Shown: positions 27,442 through 37,605, counted from the first letter of the stretch. The stretch: 64,000 nucleotides of DNA from Rhodoblastus acidophilus (GCF_009720655.1 NZ_WNKS01000013.1:61072-125071); one strand, 5' to 3'. Translations and numbers: made by a program. The notes: generated by a model not told the origin, from the sequence alone.

Positions 27442-28658
27442 TTCAAACGGCATTTCGTCTCCGGTCGGTCGAGGCCCAATGTGTCGAGTTCGGAAAACTG
27501 ATGCATAAAACCCTCTTGCGGCGAGACGGACACGACATTGCGACCGTCCGAGAGCAGAATGGGCTGGCGCAATTGCAGGTTCCAGTCGCGAAGGGTCAGT
27601 TTCTGGCCCTTGAAGGCGGCGAGCGCAAAATCTTTTGACAAGAAATAGGCCCGCGCCGCGCTTGTGTCGCCGGCCGCGTCATGGGCCGCAGCATCGCCAA
27701 TCATGCGCGCCGCCGTCCAGCCGTTCATGTCGAGCGCGGTCATGTGGCGGAGAAACTTGCGCTCAAAACGCTGCTGCAATTGCGTCGCGCCGGCCTGCTC
27801 GTAGGCGGGGTCCCAAGAGGTGGGGACGAGCCCGGCGGAACCGGCGACCGGACGCGCATCCCAGGTGCGGTAAGGGAGATATTCGGCAAAGACCGCGCTT
27901 TCGTCGGCAGCCAGCATAACGTCATATGCGGGGGCGTTTTGGGTGAAGGCCGGGATTTGCTTCTGCACCAGCGCCACCCCGCTGTCGGCGCGGCGCGCCC
28001 CGCCGGCGTCGGCGAACATGCGCTCCTCAATGATTTTTCCGCCGAAGCGGGTCGCGGAGCGCTTCAGCGCCTCCGCCCACAGCCGGTCCTGGTCATGCGA
28101 GCCGACGACCACCAGCAATTTGCGCCATTGCTTCCACAGCAGATATTGCGTGAGGCCGTCGGCCAGCATGGCGCGCGATGGCGCGACATGGATGACGTTC
28201 GCACGGCAAGACTCCTCGCGCAAAATCTCGTCGGCCGCGCCGATGTTGAACAGCAGCGTTTTGGCTCCTGCGGGGCTGTCGGCGGCTTTCAGCAGCGCTT
28301 CCGCCGGAAGGTCAGCGAGCACGAAGCGCGCGCCCTTGGCCTCCAGATCGGCGAGAGCCTGTCCGGGGTCTTCGCCCGGCTTGAGCCGGTGGGCGGCAAG
28401 CGAAAACTTTTGGCCCAAAAATTCCCCGGCGACATTGTTGTCGTCGAGCCCGGATTCGGCGCCGGCCTGTCCGTCGTTCTCGGCCGGAAGGGAAAGCCGC
28501 GAGATCGCCGTGCGGTTTTCGGCGCGGCGCAGATAGCCGATCACGAAATTTTGCGCCGGCTTGTCGCCGTCCAGCTCCGGCGACTCGGCGCGAGCGGGCG
28601 CCGCGAGCAGGATCAGGCCGAAAAGCCCGCAAATCCATCGGGTCAACTGTCCCGTCAA
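27438..28658 (-). CDS. Periplasmic ABC substrate-binding protein (PQQ-associated system)
   Basis: About 406 aa. A leucine-rich-type periplasmic binding fold (type 1) with signal peptide LTRWICGLFGLILLAAPARA. The best start is a TTG at 28658, six bases after GGGAGA; the frame runs on to 28802 without a better start, and that extension lacks coding character. Motifs such as GARFVLADLPAEALLKAAD, LLWKQWRKLLVVVGSHDQD and WTAARMIGDAA suit the binding protein described for the PQQ-dependent alcohol dehydrogenase system. First gene of the operon SBP-propeller-ATPase-permease, all linked by ATGA overlaps. Confidence 0.8.
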   Translation of the reverse strand: MTGQLTRWICGLFGLILLAAPARAESPELDGDKPAQNFVIGYLRRAENRTAISRLSLPAENDGQAGAESGLDDNNVAGEFLGQKFSLAAHRLKPGEDPGQALADLEAKGARFVLADLPAEALLKAADSPAGAKTLLFNIGAADEILREESCRANVIHVAPSRAMLADGLTQYLLWKQWRKLLVVVGSHDQDRLWAEALKRSATRFGGKIIEERMFADAGGARRADSGVALVQKQIPAFTQNAPAYDVMLAADESAVFAEYLPYRTWDARPVAGSAGLVPTSWDPAYEQAGATQLQQRFERKFLRHMTALDMNGWTAARMIGDAAAHDAAGDTSAARAYFLSKDFALAAFKGQKLTLRDWNLQLRQPILLSDGRNVVSVSPQEGFMHQFSELDTLGLDRPETKCRLK

Positions 28659-28800
28659 AGCGTCTCCCTGCGGTAAAGAAACCGCTGCATTCTTGTTTGC
28701 TCTCTTTTTTAGCGGGCGAACGGGCGGGCGCCGACCCTGCTTTAGAACAATGCGGTCGTCGGCTATATGGTTTATAGATGAATAATAAGGCGGAGACCGC
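28659..28800. promoter_or_regulatory. Divergent promoter region between PQQ-ABC operon and PhaC-like gene
   Basis: 142 bp, including the A+T-rich stretch around 28690-28710 and 28760-28790. It must carry promoters in both directions; no clear operator was recognised. CGGAG at 28791-28795 is the likely Shine-Dalgarno of the right-hand gene. Confidence 0.4.
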
Positions 28801-29874
28801 ATGCGGGGAGGGAATCCATTTGCCCAGGAATGGGCGGGGCTGTTTTTGCCTGGCTTGGCGGTCGCCGAGGCGAGCGCTCAGTTCGTGCGGCAATTGGCGG
28901 GGGGCTTTGCTGCGTCCACGCCGGCGCCTGCGCCGGATTGGGCGAGCGCCAACGAGGTCGTTCTAAAACTCCGCGCGGCGCGTCTGCGCCGGTTCGGCGA
29001 GGGCGAGGGACGGCCCATTCTCGTCTGCGCGCCCTTCGCGCTCCATGGCGCGCAGATCGCAGACCTCCACGCGGGCCACAGCCTGATGCAGACTCTGCGG
29101 GCCTGCGGCGCGCCGCTCTATTTGATCGAGTGGATATCGGCCGGCCCTGACGAGGCTGGCCGGGGCATCGACGATTACCTCTGCGACCTCAACGTGCTGA
29201 TCGGCGAACTGGGCGAAGTCGATTTTGTCGGCATCTGCCAGGGCGGCTGGCTCGGCCTGATGTTCGCCGCGCGCTTTCCTGGGCGGCTGCAAAAATTCGT
29301 TTTGGCCGGCGCGCCCGTCGACATCGAGGCGGGCGATTCAAAACTCTCCCGTCTGGCGCAATCGACGTCGCTGGAAATGTTCCGCGATGTGGTGAGGCTG
29401 GGGGGCGGTCTGGCGCTCGGCGCCCATGCGGATCGGATCTGGCCACAGCCACAGGCCCCCGAGGACGTCCACCGCCTGCTGCAAAGCGACGAGCCCTACG
29501 ACTCCGAGGAATTTGCCGCCAGCGCGGAGGCGTTCCGCCGCTGGGCCGCCTGCACGCTCGACCTCCCCGGCGTCTATTATCTCGAAGTGGTCGAAAATTT
29601 CTACAAGTCCAACGCCTTGGCGCGGGGCGATTTTGTGGCGCTGGGAAAGCAAATCAATCTGAGCGACATCCGAAGCCCCTTGTTCCTGCTGGCGGCTGAC
29701 CAAGACGAGATCACGGCGCCAGCGCAAACTTTTGCGTGCGCCAATCTGGTGGGGACGCCACCGGAACAAATCGTTTCTCGCATGGCCGAGGGCGGCCATC
29801 TGAGCCTGTTTTTGGGGACGCGGAATCTGCGCGGAGCCTGGGCGGACGTGGTCAAGTGGCTGCGCGCCGCCTGA
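28801..29874 (+). CDS. PhaC-like alpha/beta hydrolase (class III PHA synthase type, Cys nucleophile)
   Basis: 357 aa. The lipase-like box is GICQGG with Cys at position 146, not Ser, as in PHA synthases; Asp300 (LLAADQDE) and His333 (EGGHLSLF) complete the triad. This spacing is close to that of class III PhaC (Cys149, Asp302, His331 in Allochromatium). Length also matches class III PhaC (about 355 aa). No phaE lies beside it, so it may be a stand-alone PhaC-like enzyme or an intracellular hydrolase. ATG at 28801 with CGGAG upstream. It diverges from the PQQ-ABC operon and is convergent with an aminotransferase. Confidence 0.75.
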   Translation: MRGGNPFAQEWAGLFLPGLAVAEASAQFVRQLAGGFAASTPAPAPDWASANEVVLKLRAARLRRFGEGEGRPILVCAPFALHGAQIADLHAGHSLMQTLRACGAPLYLIEWISAGPDEAGRGIDDYLCDLNVLIGELGEVDFVGICQGGWLGLMFAARFPGRLQKFVLAGAPVDIEAGDSKLSRLAQSTSLEMFRDVVRLGGGLALGAHADRIWPQPQAPEDVHRLLQSDEPYDSEEFAASAEAFRRWAACTLDLPGVYYLEVVENFYKSNALARGDFVALGKQINLSDIRSPLFLLAADQDEITAPAQTFACANLVGTPPEQIVSRMAEGGHLSLFLGTRNLRGAWADVVKWLRAA

Positions 29875-31176
<1,302 letters not shown>

Positions 31177-31184
31177 TCATTGTT

Positions 31185-31232
31185 GAGCATGAGCTCTTCC
31201 AAGAACCGGCATCCCCTTTGGGGATCATGCTC
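31185..31232. repeat. Palindromic repeat with ACCGGCATCC loop core
   Basis: Arms GAGCATGA and TCATGCTC (31185-31192 with 31225-31232); the loop contains GAACCGGCATCC, as in the repeats at 11639 and 48005. Its right arm overlaps the TGA stop of the GGDEF/EAL gene. Confidence 0.65.
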
Positions 31233-33372
31233 ACGCCGCGACCTCGCGCGCGCCCCCCGGCCGCGCAAGGGCGGCGGCTTCGTCTCCGCCGACCGCTTTG
31301 CCAAAGCGATAGCCCTGCCCAAGATCGCAGCCCATCAAGCCCATCATTTCCGCCGTGCGCTCGTCCTCGATCCCCTCCGCCACCACCGCGAGCCGCAACC
31401 CGCGCGCCAGATGGATGACGGAGCGCACGATCAGGGCGCTCTCGGGGTCCTCGAACACGGTCTTCGTAAAAGACTTGTCGATCTTGACCTTGTCGATCCT
31501 GAACTGGCGCAGATGGTTCAGGCTTGAATAGCCCATGCCGAAATCGTCGAGCGAAACCTTTATGCCAGCGGAGCGCAGACGAACCAGGATGTCGCGCACC
31601 TCGTCCACATCGCCGATCAGAGCGGTTTCGGTGATCTCGATTTCCAGCCGCTGCGGCGGGAAGCCGTGGGTCCGCAAGCTCTCGAGCAGCACCTCGGGAA
31701 AACGCCGGTCGCGCAATTGCACCGGCGAAACGTTCATGGAAAGGTTGACGTCCCGCGGCCAATGCGCGGCGTCGCGGCAGGCCTGCGCCAGCATGGCCGT
31801 GGAAAGCTCCAGGATCAGCCCCTGCTGTTCGGCGAGCGGAATGAAGATTTCAGGCGAGACGGGTCCAATCTCCGGGTCGCGCCAGCGGGCCAGGATTTCG
31901 AATCCGGTGAGCCGGCGCGTGGCGAGATCGATGATCGGCTGGTAATGCGGCATGATCTCGCCCGCCTGCAACGCCCGCCGCAGCGCCTTCTCCAGCCCGA
32001 CGCGGCGGCGCAATTCGCCCTCCATTTCCCGCTCGAACAGGCAGACGGGGTCGTGCTGGTTCTTCTTTCCGCGGTACATGGCGATATCCGCGCAGGACAG
32101 CAGCGTCGTCGGGTCCGCCGCGTCCTTGGAGAGGGCGATTCCGATGCTGGCGTCGATCTCTATGCGGTGGTCGGCGACCAGGATAGGCGCGCGCAGCGCC
32201 TCGCGGATTCGACGCGCCAGATCCTGCGCGGGGCGGGCGTCCGCGCCGTCGGCGAGCCGGATCACCACGGCGAATTCGTCGCCGCCCAGTCGCGCCACCA
32301 GGCCGGCGCGCGCGGCGGCCTCTTGCAGGCGTTTCGCCACCGCGCACAGCACGAGATCGCCGACCATGTGCCCCAGCAGATCGTTCACCGGCTTGAAACG
32401 GTCGAGATCGACGATCAGCAGCGCGCAAGACGGCGCCTGTTCGCCCGCCTCGAAATAGCGGCGCAATTTCGCCGCGAGCGCGCGGCGGTTGGGCAGATTG
32501 GTCAGGGGATCGGCTTGCGCCATGGTCTCCGCCGCCCTGCGCGCGATCTTGGCGACGCGGTGGGCTTGTTCGAGCTCCGCGAGGTTGGCGCGGAAGACGC
32601 GGAAGGCGCTGGCGAGATCCGAGATCTCGTCGCGCGCCTTGCGTTCCGGCAGCGCGACGTCGGCGCGGCCCTGCGCCAGGGCGGTGAGCGCCTCGGTGAT
32701 CTCGCCCAGCGGCGCGAATATGTCTTTTCGCGCGCCTCGGTAGAGGAGCAAGGCCGCGCCCGTGGCGAGCGCAGCGGCGACGACCATCATGGTCATGATC
32801 TCGCGCGAAAGATCGTTGGACGCAACCACCTCGCCATTGATCCTGTGCTGGCTGTCGTCGATCAACCGGTCAAGCGCCTCCTCCGCCTCCGCATAAGCCC
32901 TGTGAATGCGGCTGCGGACGCCGCTTTCTGGCCTCCGGTCGTTCATGGCCGAGAATTGGCCGTCGTGCAGTTCGGCATAGCGCGTCCAGGCGGCGCGAAA
33001 GCGATCCAGAAGGGCCGCGTCGCTGCGACCCGGCATGATCGCGTCGATCTGGCGCGTGAGCTGGCCGACGGACGCACGGCGTTGCGCGAGCAGTTCGAGG
33101 CTCTCCGCGCGCTCGGTCTCGTTTTCGGCGTGGTTGACCGACATTTCCATCAGGCGCAGCTCGGACAGCTTGTCCGCCAGTTCGCCGAAGAAATGAGTTT
33201 CGACCAGGCCAACCTGCTCGATGAACCTCATTTTCGAGTCCATCGCCCGCAGGCCGAAAATACTTGTTGACGTAACGGAAGCAATGAGAGAGACAAAACC
33301 GAGAATGACCAAGGTCATTCTCACGTGAATCGATCCAAACCAGGATCGATCATTGTTATTTTCCGACGACAT
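31231..33372 (-). CDS. Membrane-bound diguanylate cyclase/phosphodiesterase (HAMP-GGDEF-EAL)
   Basis: 713 aa. TM1 (LVILGFVSLIASVTSTSIFG, about 20-40), a periplasmic helical sensor (about 45-190), TM2 (TMMVVAAALATGAALLLY), HAMP, GGDEF and EAL. The GGDEF motif is intact (GGDEF at 363-367, preceded by RL), but no RxxD I-site is seen. The EAL motif is EIL (492-494) in GFEILARW; the DDFGMGYSSL and QGYRFGK segments are intact, so phosphodiesterase activity is likely kept. Net effect on c-di-GMP is not predictable. A perfect FNR box lies about 41-54 bp upstream of the ATG. Confidence 0.9.
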   Translation of the reverse strand: MSSENNNDRSWFGSIHVRMTLVILGFVSLIASVTSTSIFGLRAMDSKMRFIEQVGLVETHFFGELADKLSELRLMEMSVNHAENETERAESLELLAQRRASVGQLTRQIDAIMPGRSDAALLDRFRAAWTRYAELHDGQFSAMNDRRPESGVRSRIHRAYAEAEEALDRLIDDSQHRINGEVVASNDLSREIMTMMVVAAALATGAALLLYRGARKDIFAPLGEITEALTALAQGRADVALPERKARDEISDLASAFRVFRANLAELEQAHRVAKIARRAAETMAQADPLTNLPNRRALAAKLRRYFEAGEQAPSCALLIVDLDRFKPVNDLLGHMVGDLVLCAVAKRLQEAAARAGLVARLGGDEFAVVIRLADGADARPAQDLARRIREALRAPILVADHRIEIDASIGIALSKDAADPTTLLSCADIAMYRGKKNQHDPVCLFEREMEGELRRRVGLEKALRRALQAGEIMPHYQPIIDLATRRLTGFEILARWRDPEIGPVSPEIFIPLAEQQGLILELSTAMLAQACRDAAHWPRDVNLSMNVSPVQLRDRRFPEVLLESLRTHGFPPQRLEIEITETALIGDVDEVRDILVRLRSAGIKVSLDDFGMGYSSLNHLRQFRIDKVKIDKSFTKTVFEDPESALIVRSVIHLARGLRLAVVAEGIEDERTAEMMGLMGCDLGQGYRFGKAVGGDEAAALARPGGAREVAA

Positions 33373-33412
33373 GGCGGAATTGTACAGTCAAAGCCCTAAC
33401 TATTGATTTAGA

Positions 33413-33426
33413 TCAATCGTCAATTC
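33413..33426 (-). promoter_or_regulatory. FNR/FixK/Anr-type box upstream of the GGDEF/EAL gene
   Basis: Perfect TTGAT-N4-ATCAA (TTGATTTAGATCAA). It spans the 3' end of the nodT-like gene and lies 41-54 bases before the GGDEF/EAL start codon at 33372. Alphaproteobacterial FnrN/FixK proteins recognise this sequence. Regulation by oxygen limitation is inferred. Confidence 0.6.
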
Positions 33427-34874
33427 GGGTTAAGAGCAGCGCTCTTGTCGCCGGACGCGTCGGGAAAGAACCCTTCCCAGCCGCCGCCGAGCGCCTTGTA
33501 GAGCTGCACCTGGTCGACCCCGAGCATGGTCGCGCTGCGCGCCTGCTCCTGTTCGGCGATCAGGGCGGTCCGTTCGGCGGAGAGCACGTTGAGGAAATCG
33601 GTGACGCCGTCGCGATAGCGGTCGCGGGCGATCCCGGCGGCTTTTCGCGCGTGGACCACCTGTTCCGACAGCCTGGCATGGCGCGCCTTTTCCAGGCGCA
33701 GGGCGACCAACGCGTTCACCACATCGTGCCAGGCGCGCAGGATCGTCTTGCGATAGGCGAGCGCGGCCTCCTGCTGCTGGGCCTCGCGCAGCTCGAGTGT
33801 GTTGGTCAGGCGGCCGCCGTTGAAGATCGGCAGGCTGACGCTCGGCCCGAAACTCCACTGGAAAGAGGAGCCGCGAAACAGGGTGTCGGGATTGAGCGAA
33901 TCCAGCCCCGCCTGCCCTGTCAGCGTGATGGTCGGATAGAAATTGGCGACGGCGACGCCGGTCTGCGCGGTTGCGGCGTGCAACTGCGCCTCTGCCGCGC
34001 GGATGTCGGGCCGGCGCCGGGCGAGGTCCGAGGCGACGCCGGTCGGAACGGCGCCGAGCGCGAGCGGCGATTTTCGAGTCTGTCCGAGCCGCGCCTTTAG
34101 CGCGCCCGGGGGGTGGTCGACGAGAAAACTCAGGGCGTTGACGAGTTCGGAGTCCTGCTGCTCCAGCGGCGGAAGCTGGGCGCGATAGCCTTCGAGCTGC
34201 GAGCGCGCGTTTTCGGTGTCGAGCGCGCTGGCAAGGCCCTTGGCCTGCCGCTCGTCGGCGAGTTTCAAAATCTCCTGGGCGATGCGGATATTGTCGTTGA
34301 GCACGCCGATCTGCACCTGCACGCCGCGCAACTGGATGTAGTCGCGCGCGGTTTCCGCCATCACCGACAGCAGCGCGTCGCGGCGCTGGTCCTCGGACAT
34401 CCGCACCTGCGCGTCGGCGGCCTCCACGGAGCGGCGCACCCGCCCCCAGATGTCCAGCTCCCAGGCGGCGTCGAAACCGACGTAATTGTCGGTGATCGGC
34501 GGCACGTTGATGCCGCCGGGAACGAGGCCGTTCATCAGGCTGAGGATGCCATTTTGCGAATATTGCTCGCGGACCGACTTTGCGCCGCCATTGAGCGAGG
34601 GCATCTGCGCGGACGCCGCGACACCGCGCTGGAACCGGCTTTCGGCGACGCGCAGGCTCGCCGTCTGAACGTCGAGATTCTTGTCGGCGACCTCGCGGAC
34701 CAGCGCGGTCAGGGTCGGATCGCGGAAACCCGCCCACCACGCCGGATCGGGCGCGGACGTGCGCGCCCCCGCGACAAAGGCCCGGTCGGGCAGTCCGGTT
34801 TCGGGCGGCGAAAAATCGGGGCCGACCGCGTTGCAGCCGGACAGGGCGAGGAGAAGGACGATCGTCTTGCGCAT
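33420..34874 (-). CDS. NodT-family outer-membrane efflux lipoprotein
   Basis: 484 aa, TolC-like channel of the NodT/OprM group. The start at 34874 gives a lipoprotein signal peptide MRKTIVLLLALSGCNAVG with lipobox LSGC. Two outer-membrane-efflux repeats follow, including FDAAWELDIWGRVRRSVEAADA and SFQWSFGPSVSLPIFNGGRLTNTLELREAQQ, typical of NodT proteins. TGATG overlap with the DHA2 transporter gene. Third gene of an EmrA-EmrB-NodT operon. Confidence 0.9.
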   Translation of the reverse strand: MRKTIVLLLALSGCNAVGPDFSPPETGLPDRAFVAGARTSAPDPAWWAGFRDPTLTALVREVADKNLDVQTASLRVAESRFQRGVAASAQMPSLNGGAKSVREQYSQNGILSLMNGLVPGGINVPPITDNYVGFDAAWELDIWGRVRRSVEAADAQVRMSEDQRRDALLSVMAETARDYIQLRGVQVQIGVLNDNIRIAQEILKLADERQAKGLASALDTENARSQLEGYRAQLPPLEQQDSELVNALSFLVDHPPGALKARLGQTRKSPLALGAVPTGVASDLARRRPDIRAAEAQLHAATAQTGVAVANFYPTITLTGQAGLDSLNPDTLFRGSSFQWSFGPSVSLPIFNGGRLTNTLELREAQQQEAALAYRKTILRAWHDVVNALVALRLEKARHARLSEQVVHARKAAGIARDRYRDGVTDFLNVLSAERTALIAEQEQARSATMLGVDQVQLYKALGGGWEGFFPDASGDKSAALNPN

Positions 34875-36460
34875 CAATGCGCCCCTCCAGGTCCGCCGAC
34901 GCTTTTTCTCGACGTCATCAGAAAAGTGAGCGGCACGACAGCGAAAGCCACGATGGCGCAATAAACAAACGTGTCCGAATAGGCCATGATCGCCGCCTGC
35001 GCGCGAATGGTCCTCAACACCTGCCCCAGCGCCATCTCGTGGGCCGCCTGCGCCGTCTGCCCCGCCGCAACCAGCGCCTTCTCGTAGGTCGCGACCAGGT
35101 TATTGAACGGCTGATGAAAGGGCGAGGCGTACTGGCTCAGAAAATTCTGGTGGGCCTGGGCGCTTTCGGTCACGCTCGCGGTGGACAGCGCAATGCCGAC
35201 GGAGCCGAACACGTTGCGGAACATGGAAAACAGCGCGACGCCGTCGCCATTGCGCTCGCGCGGCAGGGTCATGTAGGCGACCGTGCTGATCGGCACGAAC
35301 AGGAAGGCGAGCGCCGAGGTCTGGAACAGCCTCATGCCCACCAGCGTCTGGAAATCGATGTTCTGCGCCAGATGGCTGGAATAGAGGAAGGCGAAGCCCA
35401 TGATGGTGAAGCCGAGCGCCACCAGATAGCGCGCCGCAACCACTTTCATCACGCGGCCGACGATGGGGATCAGGACAATCATCAAAATGCCGCCCGGCGA
35501 CAGGATCAGGCCGGACCAGGTGGCGTTATAGCCGAGATATTGCTGCACCATCTGCGGGATCATCACCACGCTGGCGTAAAGCAGCCCGCCGGTCGCGGCG
35601 ATCATGACGCAGCCGACCGTGTAATTGCGGTCCTTGAACACATCCAGATGGACAATCGGTTTCTTGGCGAACGAAAGCCAGGCGATGGCGCCCAGAATGC
35701 CGAGCGCGGCGAGCACGGCCATCAACTGAATGAAGCCGGATTCGAACCAGTCGTCGTCCACGCCGCGGTCGAGAAAAATTTCGAGGCAGCCGAGACCGAG
35801 CGTGATCAGGCCGAGGCCGACAAAATCGATGCCGCGGTTGCGCCGCGCCTTCACCCACGGCGGGTCCTCGACCACCACATAGACCCAAATGGCGGCGACG
35901 ATGCCGATGGGCACGTTGATGTAGAAAATCCAGCGCCAGTCGAATGTGTCGGTGATGTAGCCGCCGAGCGTCGGCCCGAGCACCGGCGCGACGATGGTGG
36001 CCATGGCGGCGACGCCGAAGGCCGCGCCGCGCTTGGCGATCGGAAACGTATCGAGAATGATCGACTGCTGGTTGGGCTGCATGCCCCCGCCGAAAAACCC
36101 CTGCAACAGCCGGAACAGGATGAGCTGGCCGAGGCTGGTCGCCGCGCCGCACATGAAGGAGCAGACGGTGAACATAATGATGCAGATGACGAAATAGCGC
36201 TTGCGCCCCAAAATGTCGCCGAGCCAGCCGGAAATGGTCAGCACGATGCCATTGGCGACGAGATAGGAGGTCAGCGCCCAGGTCGCCTCGTCATTGCTGG
36301 CCGACAGCGATCCCGCGATATGCGGCAGCGCCACATTGACGATGGTGGTGTCGAGCACCTCCATGAATGTGGCGAGGGTGACGCCGACCGCGATCAGCCA
36401 GGGATTGTGCTTCGGCTTCCAGGAGGCGTCCGCGTCCGGGGCCGCTTGGGCGTCGCTCAT
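34874..36460 (-). CDS. DHA2-family drug efflux MFS transporter (EmrB type)
   Basis: 528 aa with 14 predicted transmembrane segments. Start at 36460 (MSDAQAAPD). Motif C-like and A-like signatures: ATFMEVLDTTIVNVALPHIAGSL (DHA2 motif D1), GWLGDILGRKRYF, and GFFGGGMQPNQQSIILDTFP. Works with the EmrA-type adaptor and the NodT channel to export hydrophobic compounds across both membranes. Substrate is unknown. ATGA overlap with emrA-like gene; TGATG with nodT-like gene. Confidence 0.93.
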   Translation of the reverse strand: MSDAQAAPDADASWKPKHNPWLIAVGVTLATFMEVLDTTIVNVALPHIAGSLSASNDEATWALTSYLVANGIVLTISGWLGDILGRKRYFVICIIMFTVCSFMCGAATSLGQLILFRLLQGFFGGGMQPNQQSIILDTFPIAKRGAAFGVAAMATIVAPVLGPTLGGYITDTFDWRWIFYINVPIGIVAAIWVYVVVEDPPWVKARRNRGIDFVGLGLITLGLGCLEIFLDRGVDDDWFESGFIQLMAVLAALGILGAIAWLSFAKKPIVHLDVFKDRNYTVGCVMIAATGGLLYASVVMIPQMVQQYLGYNATWSGLILSPGGILMIVLIPIVGRVMKVVAARYLVALGFTIMGFAFLYSSHLAQNIDFQTLVGMRLFQTSALAFLFVPISTVAYMTLPRERNGDGVALFSMFRNVFGSVGIALSTASVTESAQAHQNFLSQYASPFHQPFNNLVATYEKALVAAGQTAQAAHEMALGQVLRTIRAQAAIMAYSDTFVYCAIVAFAVVPLTFLMTSRKSVGGPGGAH

Positions 36461-37575
36461 TTCAGCGACACTCGTGGCACGACGGACAGGCCAAGCGGCA
36501 GCGGCGCGTTTGGATCGAGCCCGCTGTCGATGACAATTTTGACGGGGACGCGCTGCACCACCTTGACGAAATTGCCGGTGGCGTTTTCGGGCGGGAAGGC
36601 GGTGAATTTCGAGCCCGTGCCCTGCTGGATGCTGTCCACATGGCCTTCGAGATGGAGCTGCGGATGAGCATCGACCTCGATCTTGACCTTTTGCCCCGGC
36701 TTCATCCGCCGCAGCTGGCCTTCCTTGAAATTGGCGACGATCCAGCGCTCGGTCCCGACAAGCGCGAGAAGCTGCTGCCCAGGCGCGACGTAATTGCCGA
36801 GTTCGACATTGCGCCGCGTGATCCAGCCGTCCTGCGGCGCGCGCACCGCGGTCCACGACAGGTTCAAATCCGCCTGTTTCAGCCGCGCCTGCGCCTGATC
36901 GACAGCGCCCTGCAACTGTCCCACAACTTTTTCGGTCTCGCCGATGCGCTCGGGAACCGGCGTCGCCTGCGCCACCTGGGCCTTGGCCGCCGCGACTTGC
37001 GCCTCCGCCTGTTTCAGCGCGGCCCTTGCGGCGTCGACCTCCTGCTGCGAGGTCGCCTGCCGGCTCAACGACGACTGGCGGCTGTAGTCGGCCTGCGCCT
37101 TGGCGGCGACGGCCTCGGCGGCGGCAAGCTGCGCCTGCGCCTGGGCGAGCAGGGCGGGAAAATTCTTCTTCGCCACTTCGAGCCCATAGCCCTGCGCGCC
37201 GAGCTGGGCTTTCGCCGATTCCAGCACGGCGGCGGCGAGCGCGCGGTCATTCTCGTATTGCCGCGGATCGATGCGCAGCAATTGCTGGCCCTTGGTCACA
37301 AACTGGTTGTCGGCGACGTCGAGCGAGACCACCTGCCCCGGCACAAGCGGCGAGATGATGAACGAGCGTCCATCGACAAAGGCGTCGTCGGTGCTTTCCA
37401 CATCGGCGCCGGACAGGAAAAACCACGCCGCGCCGACCGCGACCAGCACGATCAGGCCGAGGCCGATCTTCTTTCCGAGACCTCCTTTGCCGTCCCCCGC
37501 GTCGGCGACGGGCCGAGGCTCCGCCGGCGCCCGCGCGCCCTCGGCATCAGGCGTTTCCACGACAGATTCACTCAA
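36457..37575 (-). CDS. HlyD-family membrane fusion protein (EmrA type)
   Basis: 372 aa. One N-terminal transmembrane anchor (IGLGLIVLVAVGAAWFFLSG), then biotinyl-lipoyl-like halves (DDAFVDGRSFIISPLVPGQVVSLDV; WTAVRAPQDGWITRRNVELGNYVAPG) split by a long coiled-coil (about 100-215) and a beta-barrel. No ATG is available at the start; a TTG at 37575 preceded by GAGGG is used. A TetR-type inverted repeat lies 17 bases further upstream. Confidence 0.9.
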   Translation of the reverse strand: MSESVVETPDAEGARAPAEPRPVADAGDGKGGLGKKIGLGLIVLVAVGAAWFFLSGADVESTDDAFVDGRSFIISPLVPGQVVSLDVADNQFVTKGQQLLRIDPRQYENDRALAAAVLESAKAQLGAQGYGLEVAKKNFPALLAQAQAQLAAAEAVAAKAQADYSRQSSLSRQATSQQEVDAARAALKQAEAQVAAAKAQVAQATPVPERIGETEKVVGQLQGAVDQAQARLKQADLNLSWTAVRAPQDGWITRRNVELGNYVAPGQQLLALVGTERWIVANFKEGQLRRMKPGQKVKIEVDAHPQLHLEGHVDSIQQGTGSKFTAFPPENATGNFVKVVQRVPVKIVIDSGLDPNAPLPLGLSVVPRVSLK

Positions 37576-37591
37576 GGCGCGCCCTCGGAAT

Positions 37592-37605
37592 TGACCAATC
37601 GGTCA
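37592..37605 (-). promoter_or_regulatory. TetR-type operator in front of the emrAB-nodT operon
   Basis: Perfect dyad TGACC-AATC-GGTCA centred 23 bases upstream of the emrA-like start codon. TGACC...GGTCA half-sites are typical of TetR-family repressors of efflux operons. No tetR gene is adjacent, so the repressor would be encoded elsewhere. Confidence 0.6.

Noticed and set aside
31666..33270. A 534-codon forward frame over the GGDEF/EAL gene
   Set aside because: Shadow of the strongly supported minus-strand gene; no domain or start signal.
34877..36667. A 596-codon forward frame over the EmrB-type transporter
   Set aside because: Antisense shadow with biased composition; the minus-strand MFS protein is unmistakable.
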